Assembly: GCA_027186245.1 (NCBI GenBank)
Contig: CP114482.1
Location: 19,487,209-19,551,208, forward strand
Source of the DNA: Coriaria nepalensis
Lineage: Eukaryota > Streptophyta > Magnoliopsida > Cucurbitales > Coriariaceae
Direction: 5' to 3'
DNA length: 64,000 nt
Position numbers and translations under genes: made by a program. Positions 35,201 through 48,774 of this stretch are shown piece after piece (the stretch's first letter is position 1; the number at the start of each line of letters is the position of its first letter). A model generated the notes under the pieces. It was not told where the DNA came from and did not search any database. It worked only from the letters and a program-made list of their open reading frames with translations.

Positions 35201-38200
35201 GCATAGTTGCCTTCAAAATATCCATTGCAAATTATGCATGAAAGTCGTGGTTGAAGTGCGAAAATAGATTTCGTTCGAATTCCTTTGAAGTGATTTAATT
35301 ACTAGAAGAGACTCAGTGACATGATTTCAAGGCTAAACAATGGCTAATTTACTTGAATAGATCAATCGCAAGTTATGCACAAAAGTCTCATTTAAATCGC
35401 GAAAATAGGATTCTTTCGAATTGCTTTCAAATGATTTGATGACTACAAGACACTCAATGACATGATTTTCAGGCTAAAAAGATGCATAGTTGCCTTCAAT
35501 GGTTGAATTGGAAGTTCTGAACGAAAGTCGTGTTTGAAGTGCGAAAAAATGGAATTCTTTCGACTTACTTTGAATTGATTTAATAACTAGAGAAGACTCA
35601 ATGACATGATTTTAAGGCTAAACGAAAGCATAATTGCCTTCAATAGACCAATTGCATGTTTTGCACAAAGTTTCTGTTTGAAATGCGAAAATAGAATTTG
35701 TTTGAATTGATTTCGTATGATTTATTGACTAAAAGTGACTCAATGAAATGATTGTGAGGCTATAAAAATGCATAGTTGCCTCCAAAATATCCATTGCAAA
35801 TTATGCACGAAAGTCGTGGTTCAAGTGCGAAAATAGATTTCGTTCGAATTGCTTTGAAGTGATTTTATTACTAGATGAGACTCAATGACATGATTTTAAG
35901 GCTAAACAATGGGTAATTTACTTGAATAGATCAATCGCAATTTATGCACAAAAGTTTCGTTTAAAGGGCGAAAATAGAATTCGTTCGAATTGCTTTCAAA
36001 TGATTTGATGACAACAAGAGACTCAATGACATGATTTTAAGGCTAAAAAGATGCATAGTTGCCTTCAATGGTTGAATTGGAAGTTCTGAACGAAAGTCGT
36101 GTTTGAAGTGCGAAAAAATGGAATTCTTTCGACTTACTTTGAATTGATTTAATGACTAGAGAAGACTCAATGACATGATTTTAAGGCTAAACAAATGCAT
36201 CATTGCCTTCAATAGATCAATTGCATGTTTTGCACAAAAGTTGTGTTTCAAATGCAAAAATAGAATTTGTTTGAATTGATTTCGTATGATTTATTGACTC
36301 AAAGTGGCTCAATGACCCGATTTTAAGGCTATACAAATGCATAGTTGGCTTCAAACGATCCATTGCAAATTATGCACGAAAGTCGTTCTTGAAGTGCGAA
36401 AATAGATTTCGTTTGAATTGCTTTTAATTGATTTAATTACTAGAAGAGACTCAATGGCATGATTTTAAGGCTAAACAATGGGTAATTTACTTGGATAGAT
36501 CAATCGCAAGTTATGTATCAAAGTATCGTTTAAAGAGCCAAAATAGAATTCGTTCGAATTGCTTCCAAATGATTTGATGACAACAAGAGACTCAATGACA
36601 TGATTTTAAGGCTAAAAAGATGCATAGTTGCCTTCAATGGTTGAATTGGAAGTTCTGAACGAAAGTCGTGTATGAAGTGCGAAAAAATGGAATTCTTTCG
36701 ACTTACTTTTAATTGATTTAATGACTAGAGAAGACTCAATGACATGATTTTAAGGCTAAACGAAAGCATAATTGCCTTCAATAGACCAATTGCATGTTTT
36801 GCACAAAAGTTGTGTTTGAAATGCGAAAATAAAAGTTGTTTGAATTGATTTCGTATGATTTATTGACTAAAAGTGGCTCAATGACATGATTTTAAGGCTA
36901 TGCAAATACATAGTTGCCTTCAAAAGATCCATTGCAAATTATGCACGAAAGTCGTGTTTCAAGTGCGAAAATAGATTTCGTTGGAATTGCTTTGAAATGA
37001 TTTAATTACTAGAAAAGACACAATGACGTGATTTCAAGGCTAAAGAATGGGTAATTTACTTGAATAGATCAATCGCAAGTTATGCACAAAAGTCTCGTTT
37101 AAAGAGCGAAAATAGAATTCGTTCGAATTGCTTTCAAATGATTTGATGACAACAAGAGACTCAATGACATGATTTTAAGGCTAAAAAGATGCATAGTTGC
37201 CTTCAATGGTTGAATTGAACGTTCTGAACGAAAGTCGTGTTTGAAGTCCGAAAAAATAGAATTCTTTCGACTTACTTTTAATTGATTTAATGAGTTGAGA
37301 AGACTCAATGACACGATTTTAAGGCTAGACAAACACATAATTGCCTTCTATAGATCAATTGCATGTTTTGCACAAAAGTTGTGTTTGAAATGCGAAAATA
37401 AAAGTTGTTTGAATTGATTTCGTATGATTTATTGACTAAAAGTGGCTCAATGACATGATTTTAAGGCTATGCAAATGCATAGTTGCCTTCAAAATATCCG
37501 TTCAAATTATGCATGAAAGTCGTGGTTGAAGTGCGAAAATAGATTTCGTTCGAATTCCTTTGAAGTGATTTAATTACTGGAAGAGACTCAGTGACATGAT
37601 TTCAAGGCTAAACAATGGCTAATTTACTTGAATAGATCAATCGCATGTTATGCACAAAAGTCTCATTTAAATAGCGAAAATAGCATTCTTTCGAATTGCT
37701 TTCAAATGATTTGATGACTACAAGACACTCAATGACATGATTTTCAGGCTAAAAAGATGCATAGTTGCCTTCAATGGTTGAATTGGAAGTTCTGAACGAA
37801 AGTCGTGTTTGAAGTGCGAAAAAATGGAATTCTTTCGACTTACTTTGAATTGATTTAATAACTAGAGAAGACTCAATGACATGATTTTAAGGCTAAACGA
37901 AAGCATAATTGCCTTCAATAGACCAATTGCATGTTTTGCACAAAATTTCTGTTTGAAATGCGAAAATAGAATTTGTTTGAATTGATTTCGTATGATTTAT
38001 TGACTAAAAGTGACTCAATGAAATGATTGTGAGGCTATAAAAATGCATAGTTGCCTCCAAAATATCCATTGCAAATTATGCACGAAAGTCGTGGTTCAAG
38101 TGCGAAAATAGATTTCGTTCGAATTGCTTTGAAGTGATTTAATTACTAGATGAGACTCAATGACATGATTTTAAGGCTAAACAATGGGTAATTTACTTGA

Positions 38201-39600
38201 ATAGATCAATCGCAATTTATGCACAAAAGTCTCGTTTAAAGGGCGAAAATAGAATTCGTTCGAATTGCTTTCAAATGATTTGATGACAACAAGAGACTCA
38301 ATGACATGATTTTAAGGCTAAAAAGATGCATAGTTGCCTTCAATGGTTGAATTGGAAGTTCTGAACGAAAGTCGTGTTTGAAGTGCGAAAAAATGGAATT
38401 CTTTCGACTTACTTTGAATTGATTTAATAACTAGAGAAGACTCAATGACATGATTTTAAGGCTAAACAAATGCATCATTGCCTTCAATAGATCAATTGCA
38501 TGTTTTGCACAAAAGTTGTGTTTCAAATGCAAAAATAGAATTTGTTTGAATTGATTTCGTATGATTTATTGACTCAAAGTGGCTCAATGACCCGATTTTA
38601 AGGCTATACAAATGCATAGTTGGCTTCAAACGATCCATTGCAAATTATGCACGAATGTCGTTCTTGAAGTGCGAAAATAGATTTCATTTGAATTGCTTTT
38701 AAGTGATTTAATTACTAGAAGAGACTCAATGGCATGATTTCAAAGCCAAACAATGGGTAATTTACCTGAATAGATCAATCGCATGTTATGTATAAAAGTA
38801 TCGTTTAAAGAGCCAAAATAGAATTCGTTCGAATTGCTTTCAAATGATTTGATGACAACAAGAGACTCAATCACATGATTTTAAGGCTAAAGAGATGCAT
38901 AGTTGCCTTCAATGGTTAAATTGGAAGTTCGGAACGAAAGTCGTGTTTGAAGTGCGAAAAAGTAGAATTCTTTTGACTTACTTTTAATTGATTTAATGAG
39001 TAGAGAAGACTCAATGACATGATTTTAAGGCTAGACAAACACATAATTGCGTTCTATAGATCAATTGCATGTTTCGCACAAAAGTTGTGTTTGAAATGCG
39101 AAAATAAAAGTTGTTTGAATTGATTTCGTATGATTTATTGACTAAAAGTGGCTCAATGACATGATTTTAAGGCTATGCAAATGCATAGTTGCCTTCAAAA
39201 GATCCATTGCAAATTATGCATGAAAGTCGTGTTTCAAGTGCGAAAATAGATTTTGTTGGAATTGCTTGGAAGTGATTTAATTACTAGAAGAGACATAATG
39301 ACATGATTTCAAGGCTAAAGAATGGGTAATTTACTTGAATAGATCAATCGCAAGTTATGCACAAAAGTCTCGTTTAAAGAGCGAAAATAGAAGTCGTTCG
39401 AATTGCTTTCAACTGATTTGATGACAACAAGAGACTCAATGACATGATTTTAAGGCTAAAAAGATGCATAGTTGCCTTCAATGGTTGAATTCGAAGTTCT
39501 GAATGAAAGTCGTGTTTGAAGTGCGAAAAAATAGAATTCTTTCGACTTACTTTGAATTGATTTAATGACTAGAGAAGACACAATGACATGATTTTAAGGC
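35200..39600 (+). repeat. 2275-bp 16-monomer repeat, two diverged copies
   Basis: D monomers in order have ATGGCTAATT (35,340), ordinary (35,909), CAATGGCATG (36,478), ACACAATG or ACACAATGACG (37,047), then ATGGCTAATT (37,615), ordinary (38,184), CAATGGCATG (38,753), GACATAATG (39,322), so the cycle is 2275 bp. Shared B variants include TTGCACAAA followed by TTTCTG (35,661 and 37,936) and GACCCGATTTT (36,314 and 38,590). The copies differ at many bases, so this HOR is older than those at 1-6151 and 11.3-33 kb. Confidence 0.8.
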
Positions 39601-42357
39601 TAAACAAACACATAATTGCCTTCAATAGATCAATTGCATGTTTTGCACAAAAGTTGTGTTTGAAATGCGAAAATAGAATTTGTTTGAATAGACTTCATAT
39701 AATTTATGGACTAAAAGTGGCTCAATGACCTGATTTTAAGGCTATACAAATTCATAGTTGCCTTCAAAATATCCATTGCAAATTATGCATGAAAGTCGTG
39801 GTTGAAGTGCGAAAATAGATTTCTTTCGAATTCCATTGAAGTGATTTAATTACTAGAAGAGACTCAGTGACATGATTTCAAGGCTAAACAATGGGTAATT
39901 TACTTGAATAGATCAATCGCAAGTTATGCACAAAAGTCTCATTTAAATAGCGAAAATAGGATTCTTTCGAATTGCTTTCAAATGATTTGATGACTACAAG
40001 ACACTCAATGACATGATTTTAAGGCTAAAAAGATGCATAGTTGCCTTAAATGGTTGAATTGGAAGTTCTAAACGAAAGTCGTGTCTGAAGTGCGAAAAAA
40101 TGGAATTCTTTCGACTTACTTTGAATTGATTTAATGACTACAGAAGAGTGAATGACATGATTTTAAGGCTAAACAAACGCATAATTGCCTTCAATAGATC
40201 AATGGCATGTTTTGCACAAAAGTTGTGTTTGAAATGCGAAAATAGAATTTGTTTGAATTGATTTCGTATGATTTATTGACTAAAAGTGACTCAATGAAAT
40301 GATTTTAAGGCTATACAAATGCATAGTTTCCTTCCAAAGATCCATTGCAAATTATGCACGAAAGTCGTGGTTCAAGTGCGAAAATAGATTTCGTTCGAAT
40401 TGCTTTGAACTGATTTAATTACTAGAAGAGACTCAATGACATGATTTCAAGGCTAAACAATGGGTAATTTACTTGAATAGATCAATCGCAATTTATGCAC
40501 AAAAGTCTCGTTTAAAGAGCGAAAATAGAATTCGTTCGAATTGATTTCAAATGATTTGATGACAACAAGAGACTCAATGACATGATTTTAAGGCTAAAAA
40601 GATGCATAGTTGCCTTCAATGGTTGAATTGGAAGTTCTGAACAAAAGTCGTGTTTGAAGTGCCAAAAAATAGAATTCTTTCGACTCACTTTTAATTGATT
40701 TAATGACTAGAGAAGACTCAATAACATGATTTTAAGGCTAAACGAAAGCATAATTGCCTTCAGTAGACCAATTGCATGTTTTGCACAAAAGTTGTGTTCG
40801 AAATGCGAAAATAGAATTTGTTTGAATTGATTTCGTATGATTTATTGACTAAAAGTGGCTCAATGACCTGATTTTAAGGCTATACAAATGCATAGTTGCC
40901 TTCAAAATATCCATTGCAAATTGTGCATGAAAGTCGTGGTTGAAGTGCGAAAATAGATTTCGTTGGAATTGCTTTGAAGTGATTTAATTACTAGAAGAGA
41001 CACAATGACATGATTTCAAGGCAAAAGAATGGGTAATTTAGTTGAATAGATCAATCGCAAGTTATGCACAAAAGTCTCGTTTAAAGAGCGAAAATAGAAT
41101 TCGTTCGAATTGCTTTCAAATGATTTGATGACAACAAGAGACTCAATGACATGATTTTAAGGCTAAAAAGATGCATAGTTGCCTTCAATGGTTGAATTGG
41201 AAGTTCTGAACGAAAGTCGTGTTTGAAGTGCAAAAAAATAGAATTCTTTCGACTTACTTTTAATTGATTTAATAACTAGAGAAGACTCAATGACATGATT
41301 TTAAGGCTAAACGAAAGCATAATTGCCTTCAATAGACCAATTGCATGTTTTGCACAAAAGTTGTGTTTGAAATGCGAAAATAGAATTTGTTTGAATTGAT
41401 TTCGTATGATTTATTGACTAAGAGTGACTCAATGAAATGATTTTAAGGCTATACAAATGCATAGTTTCCTTCAAAAGATCCATTGCAAATTATGCACGAA
41501 AGTCGTGGTTCAAGTGCGAAAATAGATTTCGTTCGAATTGCTTTGAACTGATTTAATTACTAGAAGAGACTTAATGACATGATTTCAAGGCTAAACAATG
41601 GGTAATTTACTTGAATAGATCAATCGCAATTTATGCACAAAAGTCTCGTTTAAAGAGTGAAAATAGAATTCGTTCGAATTGCTTTCAAATGATTTGATGA
41701 CAACAAGAGACTCAATGACATGATTTTAAGGCTAAAAAGATGCATAGTTGCCTTCAATGGTGCAATTGGAAGTTCTGAACGAAAGTCGGGTGTGAAGTGC
41801 GAAAAAATAGAATTCTTTCGACTTACTTTGAATTGATTTAATGACTAGAGAAGACTCAATGACATGATTTTAAGGCTAAACAAACGCATAATTGCCTTCA
41901 ATAGATGAATTGCATGTTTTGCACAAAAGTTGTGTTTGAAATGCGAAAATAGAATTTGTTTGAATAGATTTCATATCATTTATAGACTAAAAGTGGCTCA
42001 ATGACCTGATTTTAAGGCTATACAAATGCATAGTTGCCTTCAAAATATCCATTGCAAATTATGCATGAAAGTCGTGGTTGAAGTGCGAAAATAGATTTCG
42101 TTCGAATTCCTTTGAAGTGATTTAATTAATAGATGAGACTCAGTGACATGATTTCAAGGCCAAACAATAGGTAATTTACTTGAATAGATCAATCGTAAGT
42201 TATGCACAAAAGTCTCGTTTAAATAGCGAAAATAGGATTCGTTCGAATTGCTTTCAAATGATTTGATGACTACAAGAGACTCAATGACATGATTTTAAGG
42301 CTAAAAAGATGCATAGTTGCCTTCAATGGTTGAATTGGAAGTTCTGAACGAATTCGT
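39600..42357 (+). repeat. Diverged 569-bp tetramers without long HOR
   Basis: D monomers at 39,891, 40,460, 41,029, 41,598 and 42,167 are exactly 569 bp apart. Neighbouring tetramers differ at scattered sites; 40,460 and 41,598 are the most alike (CTTTGAACTG in the preceding C and a similar flank, 1138 bp apart). Nothing other than satellite is present. Confidence 0.8.
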
Positions 42358-43372
42358 GTTTGAAGTGCGAAAAAATGGAATTCTTTCGACTTACTTTTAA
42401 TTGATTTAATGACTAGAGAAGACTCAATGACATGATTTTAAGGCTAAACGAAAGCATAATTGCCTTCAATAGACCAATTGCATGTTTTGCACAAAAGTTG
42501 TGTTTGAAATGCGAAAATAGAATTTGTTTGAATTGATTTCGTATGATTTATTGACTAAAAGTGACGCAATGACATGATTTTAAGGCTATACAAATGCATA
42601 GTTCCCTTCAAAAGATCCATTGCAAATTATGCACGAAAGTCGTGGTTCAAGTGCGAAAATAGATTTCGTTCGAAATGCTTTGAAGTGATTTAGTTACTAG
42701 ATGAGACTCAATTACATGATTTCAAGGCTAAACAATGTGTAATTTACTTGAATAGATCAATCGCAATTTATGCACAAAAGTCTCATTTAAAGAGCGAAAA
42801 TAGAATTCGTTCGAATTGCTTTCAAATGATTTGATGACAACAACAGACTCAATGACATGATTTTAAGGCTAAAAAGATGCAGAGTTGCCTTCAATGGTTG
42901 AATTGGAAGTTTTGAACGAAAGTCGGGTTTGAAGCGCGAAAAAATAGAATTCTTTCGACTTACTTTGAATTGATTTAATGACTGGAGAAGACTCAATGAC
43001 ATGATTTTAAGGCTAAACAAACGCATAATTGCCTTCAATAGATCAATTGCATGTTTTGCACAAAATTTGTGTTTGAAAGGCGAAAATAAAAGTTGTTTGA
43101 ATTGATTTTGTATGATTTATCGACTAAAAGTGGGTCAATGACTTGATTTTAAGGCTATACAAATGCATAGTTGCCTTCAAAAGATCCATTGCAAATTATA
43201 AACGAAAGTCATGTTTCAAGTGCGAAAATAGATTTCGTTCGAATTCCTTCGAAGTGATTTAATTACTAGAAGAGACTCAGTGACATGATTTCAAGGCTAA
43301 ACAATGGGTAATTTACTTGAATAGATCAATCGCAAGTTATGCACAAAAGTCTCGTTTAAATAGCGAAAATAG
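42358..43372 (+). repeat. Duplicated block V, copy 1 (partner 46,335-47,349, offset 3977)
   Basis: About 1.0 kb with rare variants GTGACGCAATGAC (near 42,562 and 46,539), CATAGTTCCCTTC, CAATGTGTAATTT (42,734 and 46,711), GATGCAGAGTTGCC, GTCGGGTTTGAAGCGCG and ATTATAAACGAAAG. The copies differ at few bases, for example GAGACTCAATT against GAGACACAATT and ACTGGAGAAG against ACTAGAGAAG. The offset equals 28 monomers. Confidence 0.87.
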
Positions 43373-43512
43373 GATTCTTTCGAACTGCTTTCAAATGATT
43401 TGATGACTACAAGAGACTCAATGACATGATTTTAAGGCTAAAAAGATGCATAGTTGCCTTCAATGGTTGAATTGGAAGTTCTGAACGAAAGTCGTGTTTG
43501 AAGTGCGAAAAA

Positions 43513-45363
43513 ATGGAATTCTTTCGACTTACTTTGAATTGATTTAATGACTAGAGAAGACTCAATGACATGATTTTAAGGCTAAACAAACGCATAATTG
43601 CCTTCGATAGATCAATTGCATGTTTTGCACGAAATTTGTGTTTGAAAGGCGAAAATAAAAGTTGTTTGAATTGATTTTGTATGATTTATCGACTAAAAGT
43701 GGGTCAATGACTTGATTTTAAGGCTATACAAATGCATAGTTGCCTTCAAAAGATCCATTGCAAATTATGCATGAAAGTCGTGATTGAAGTGCGAAAATAG
43801 ATTTCATTCGAATTCCTTTGAAGTGATTTAATTACTAGATGAGACTCAGTGACATGATTTCAAGGCTAAACAATGGGTAATTTACGTGAATAGATCAATC
43901 GCAAGTTATGGACAAAAGTCTCGTTTAAATCGCGAAAATAGGTTTCCTTCGAATTGCTTTCAAATGATTTGATGACTACAAGAGACTCAATGACATGATT
44001 TTAAGGCTAAAAAGATGCATAGTTGCCTTCAATGGTTGAATTGGAAGTTCTGAACGAATTCGTGTTTGAAGTGCGAAAAAGGGAATTCTTTCGACTTACT
44101 TTGAATTGATTTAATGACTAGAGAAGACTCAATGACATGATTTTAAGGCTAAACAAACGCATAATTGCCTTCGATAGATCAATTGCATGTTTTGCACAAA
44201 ATTTGTGTTTGAAAGGCGAAAATAAATGTTGTTTGAATTGATTTTGTATGATTTATCGACTAAAAGTGGGTCAATGACTTGATTTTAAGGCTATACAAAT
44301 GCATAGTTGCCTTCAAAAGATCCATTGCAAATTATGCATGAAAGTCGTGATTGAAGTGCGAAAATAGATTTCATTCGAATTCCTTTGAAGTGATTTAATT
44401 ACTAGATGAGACTCAGTGACATGATTTCAAGGCTAAACAATGGGTAATTTACGTGAATAGATCAATCGCAAGTTATGGACAAAAGTCTCGTTTAAATCGC
44501 GAAAATAGGTTTCCTTCGAATTGCTTTCAAATGATTTGATGACTACAAGAGACTCAATGACATGATTTTAAGGCTAAAAAGATGCATAGTTGCCTTCAAT
44601 GGTTGAATTGGAAGTTCTGAACGAATTCGTGTTTGAAGTGCGAAAAAGGGAATTCTTTCGACTTACTTTGAATTGATTTAATGACTAGAGAAGACTCAAT
44701 GACATGATTTTAAGGCTAAACAAACGCATAATTGCCTTCGATAGATCAATTGCATGTTTTGCACGAAATTTGTGTTTGAAAGGCGAAAATAAAAGTTGTT
44801 TGAATTGATTTTGTATGATTTATCGACTAAAAGTGGGTCAATGACTTGATTTTAAGGCTATACAAATGCATAGTTGCCTTCAAAAGATCCATTGCAAATT
44901 ATGCATGAAAGTCGTGATTGAAGTGCGAAAATAGATTTCATTCGAATTCCTTTGAAGTGATTTAATTACTAGATGAGACTCAGTGACATGATTTCAAGGC
45001 TAAACAATGGGTAATTTACGTGAATAGATCAATCGCAAGTTATGGACAAAAGTCTCGTTTAAATCGCGAAAATAGGTTTCCTTCGAATTGCTTTCAAATG
45101 ATTTGATGACTACAAGAGACTCAATGACATGATTTTAAGGCTAAAAAGATGCATAGTTGCCTTCAATGGTTGAATTGGAAGTTCTGAACGAATTCGTGTT
45201 TGAAGTGCGAAAAAGGGAATTCTTTCGACTTACTTTGAATTGATTTAATGACTAGAGAAGACTCAATGACATGATTTTAAGGCTAAACAAACGCATAATT
45301 GCCTTCGATAGATCAATTGCATGTTTTGCACAAAATTTGTGTTTGAAAGGCGAAAATAAATGT
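43513..45363 (+). repeat. 567-bp tetramer variant, dimerised to 1134 bp
   Basis: D monomers at 43,873, 44,440, 45,007 and 45,574 are spaced 567 bp. The A monomer is 2 bp short, reading GAACGAATTCGTG for GAACGAAAGTCGTG and GCGAAAAAGGGAATTC for GCGAAAAAATGGAATTC. Alternate copies differ in the B monomer: GCACGAAATTTG with AAATAAAAGTTG (about 43,628 and 44,762) against GCACAAAATTTG with AAATAAATGTTG (about 44,195 and 45,329), so the true unit is 1134 bp. Confidence 0.9.
44621..44630 (+). other. 10-bp perfect palindrome ACGAATTCGT in the 567-bp A monomer (representative)
   Basis: A one-base-shorter A monomer converts CGAAAGTCGT into CGAATTCGT, giving the palindrome ACGAATTCGT and a new EcoRI site. 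Copies are at 42,348, 44,054, 44,621, 45,188, 48,031 and 48,598. Confidence 0.85.
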
Positions 45364-46420
45364 TGTTTGAATTGATTTCGAATGATTTATTGACTAAAAG
45401 TGACTCAATGACATTATTTTAAGGCTATACAAATGCATAGTTGCCTTCAAAATATCCATTGCAAATTGTGCATGAAAGTCGTGGTTGAAGTGCGAAAATA
45501 GATTTCGTTCGAATTCCTTCGAAGTGATTTAATTACTAGAAGAGACTCAGTGACATGATTTCAAGGCTAAACAATGGGTAATTTACTTGAATAGATGAAT
45601 CGCAAGTTATGCACAAAAGTCTCGTTTAGAGAGCGAAAATAGAATTTGTTCGAATTGCTTTCAAATGATTTGATGACTACAAGAGACTCAGTGACATGAT
45701 TTTAAGGCTAAAAAGATGCATAGTTGCCTTCAATGGTTGAATTGGCAGTTCTAAACGAAAATCGTGTTTGAAGTGCGAAAAAATAGAATTCTTTCGACTT
45801 ACTTTTAACTGATTTAACGACTAGAGAAGACTCAATGACATGATTTAAAGGCTAAACGAAAGCATAATTGCCTTCAATAGACCAATTGCATGTTTTGCAC
45901 AAAAGTTGTGTTTGGAATGCGAAAATAGAATTTGTTTGAATTGATTTCGTATGATTTATTGACTAAAAGTGACTCAATGAAATGATTTTAAGGCTATACA
46001 AATGCATAGTTGCCTTCAAAAGATCCATTGCAAATTATGCACGAAAGTCGTGTTTCAAGTGCGAAAATGGATTTCGTTGCAATTGCTTTGAAGTGATTTA
46101 ATTACTGGATGAGACTCAATGACATGATTTCAAGGCTAAACAATAAGTAATTTACTTGAATAGATCAATCGCAAGTTATACACAAAAGTCTCGTTTAAAG
46201 ATCGAAAATAGAATTCGTTCGAATTGCTTTCAAATGATTTGATGACAACAAGAGACTCAATGACATGATTTTAGGGCTAAAAAGATGCATAGTTGCCTTC
46301 AACGGTTGAATTGAAAGTTCTGAACGAAAGTCATGTTTGAAGTGCGAAAAAATGGAATTCTTTCGACTTACTTTTAATTGATTTAATGACTAGAGAAGAC
46401 TCAATGACATGATTTTAAGG
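45364..46420 (+). repeat. Duplicated block W, copy 1 (partner 48,775-49,831, offset 3411)
   Basis: Shared rare variants are TTTCGAATGATTTATTG, AATGACATTATTTT, AATAGATGAATCGC, GAATTGGCAGTTCTAAACG, AAAATCGTG, TTTAACGACTAG, ACAATAAGTAATTT and GATTTTAGGGC. The copies part at 46,421 / 49,832, where copy 2 reads GTTAGAGAAACGC. The offset equals 24 monomers. Confidence 0.88.
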
Positions 46421-47349
46421 CTAAACGAAAGCATAATTGCCTTCAATAGACCAATTGCATGTTTTGCACAAAAGTTGTGTTTGAAATGCGAAAATAGAAT
46501 TTGTTTGAATTGATTTCGTATGATTTATTGACTAAAAGTGACGCAATGACATGATTTTAAGGCTATACAAATGCATAGTTCCCTTCAAAAGATCCATTGC
46601 AAATTATGCACGAAAGTCGTGGTTCAAGTGCGAAAATAGATTTCGTTCGAAATGCTTTGAAGTGATTTAGTTACTAGATGAGACACAATTACATGATTTC
46701 AAGGCTAAACAATGTGTAATTTACTTGAATAGATCAATCGCAATTTATGCACAAAAGTCTCATTTAAAGAGCGAAAATAGAATTCGTTCGAATTGCTTTC
46801 AAATGATTTGATGACAACAACAGACTCAATGACATGATTTTAAGGCTAAAAAGATGCAGAGTTGCCTTCAATGGTTGAATTGGAAGTTTTGAACGAAAGT
46901 CGGGTTTGAAGCGCGAAAAAATAGAATTCTTTCGACTTACTTTGAATTGATTTAATGACTAGAGAAGACTCAATGACATGATTTTAAGGCTAAACAAACG
47001 CATAATTGCCTTCAATAGATCAATTGCATGTTTTGCACAAAATTTGTGTTTGAAAGGCGAAAATAAAAGTTGTTTGAATTGATTTTGTATGATTTATCGA
47101 CTAAAAGTGGGTCAATGACTTGATTTTAAGGCTATACAAATGCATAGTTGCCTTCAAAAGATCCATTGCAAATTATAAACGAAAGTCATGTTTCAAGTGC
47201 GAAAATAGATTTCGTTCGAATTCCTTCGAAGTGATTTAATTACTAGAAGAGACTCAGTGACATGATTTCAAGGCTAAACAATGGGTAATTTACTTGAATA
47301 GATCAATCGCAAGTTATGCACAAAAGTCTCGTTTAAATAGCGAAAATAG
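46335..47349 (+). repeat. Duplicated block V, copy 2
   Basis: Partner of 42,358-43,372. Block W copy 1 directly precedes it; after it the sequence returns to tetramers with CAAAATTTGTG B monomers. Confidence 0.86.
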
Positions 47350-48774
47350 AATTCGTTCGAATTGCTTTCAAATGATTTGATGACAACAAGAGACTCAATG
47401 ACTTGATTTTAAGGCTAAAAAGATGCATAGTTGCCTTCAATGGTTGAATTGGAAGTTCTGAACGAAAGTCGTGTTTGAAGTGCGAAAAAATGGAATTCTT
47501 TCGACTTACTTTGAATTGATTTAATGACTAGAGAAGACTCAATGACATGATTTTAAGGCTAAACAAAGGCATAATTGCCTTCGATAGATCAATTGCATGT
47601 TTTGCACAAAATTTGTGTTTGAAAGGCGAAAATAAAAGTTGTTTGAATTGATTTTGTATGATTTATCGACTAAAAGTGGGTCAATGACTTGATTTTAAGG
47701 CTATACAAATGCATAGTTGCCTTCAAAAGATCCATTGCAAATTATGCATGAAAGTCGTGATTGAAGTGCGAAAATAGATTTCGTTCGAATTCCTTTGAAG
47801 TGATTTAATTACTAGATGAGACTCAGTGACATGATTTCAAGGCTAAACAATGGGTAATTTACGTGAATAGATCAATCGCAAGTTATGGACAAAAGTCTCG
47901 TTTAAATCGCGAAAATAGGATTCCTTCGAATTGCTTTCAAATGATTTGATGACTACAAGAGACTCAATGACATGATTTTAAGGCTAAAAAGATGCATAGT
48001 TGCCTTTAGTGGTTGAATTGGAAGTTCTGAACGAATTCGTGTTTGAAGTGCGAAAAAGGGAATTCTTTCGACTTACTTTGAATTGATTTAATGACTAGAG
48101 AAGACTCAATGACATGATTTTAAGGCTAAACAAACGCATAATTGCCTTCGATAGATCAATTGCATGTTTTGCACAAAATTTGTGTTTGAAAGGCGAAAAT
48201 AAATGTTGTTTGAATTGATTTTGTATGATTTATCGACTAAAAGTGGGTCAATGACTTGATTTTAAGGCTATACAAATGCATAGTTGCCTTCAAAAGATCC
48301 ATTGCAAATTATGCATGAAAGTCGTGATTGAAGTGCGAAAATAGATTTCGTTCGAATTCCTTTGAAGTGATTTAATTACTAGATGAGACTCAGTGACATG
48401 ATTTCAAGGCTAAACAATGGGTAATTTACTTGAATAGATCAATCGTAAGTTATGCACAAAAGTCTCGTTTAAATAGCGAAAATAGGATTCGTTCGAATTG
48501 CTTTCAAATGATTTGATGACTACAAGAGACTTAATGACATGATTTTAAAGCTAAAAAGATGCATAGTTGCCTTCAATGGTTGAATTGGAAGTTCTGAACG
48601 AATTCGTGTTTGAAGTGCGAAAAAATAGAATTCTTTCGACTTACTTTTAATTGATTTAATGACTAGAGAAGACTCAATGACATGATTTTAAGGCTAAACG
48701 AAAGCATAATTGCCTTCAATAGACCAATTGCATGTTTTGCATAAAAGCTGTGTTTGAAATGCGAAAATAGAATT
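47350..48774 (+). repeat. Further 567-bp-type tetramers
   Basis: D monomers at 47,850, 48,417 and 48,985 are 567 and 568 bp apart. The A monomers at 48,0xx and 48,6xx carry GAACGAATTCGTG as in 43.5-45.4 kb, and the B monomers carry GGCGAAAATAAA. This looks like a relocated piece of the 567-bp family, with a few changes (TGCCTTTAGTGG near 48,001). Confidence 0.84.

Noticed and set aside
42917..42940. CENP-B box candidate around GTCGGGTTTG
   Set aside because: The required TTCG at the proper distance upstream of CGGG is missing (TGAA instead). GACCCG near 36,314 and 38,590 fails on the other strand too.
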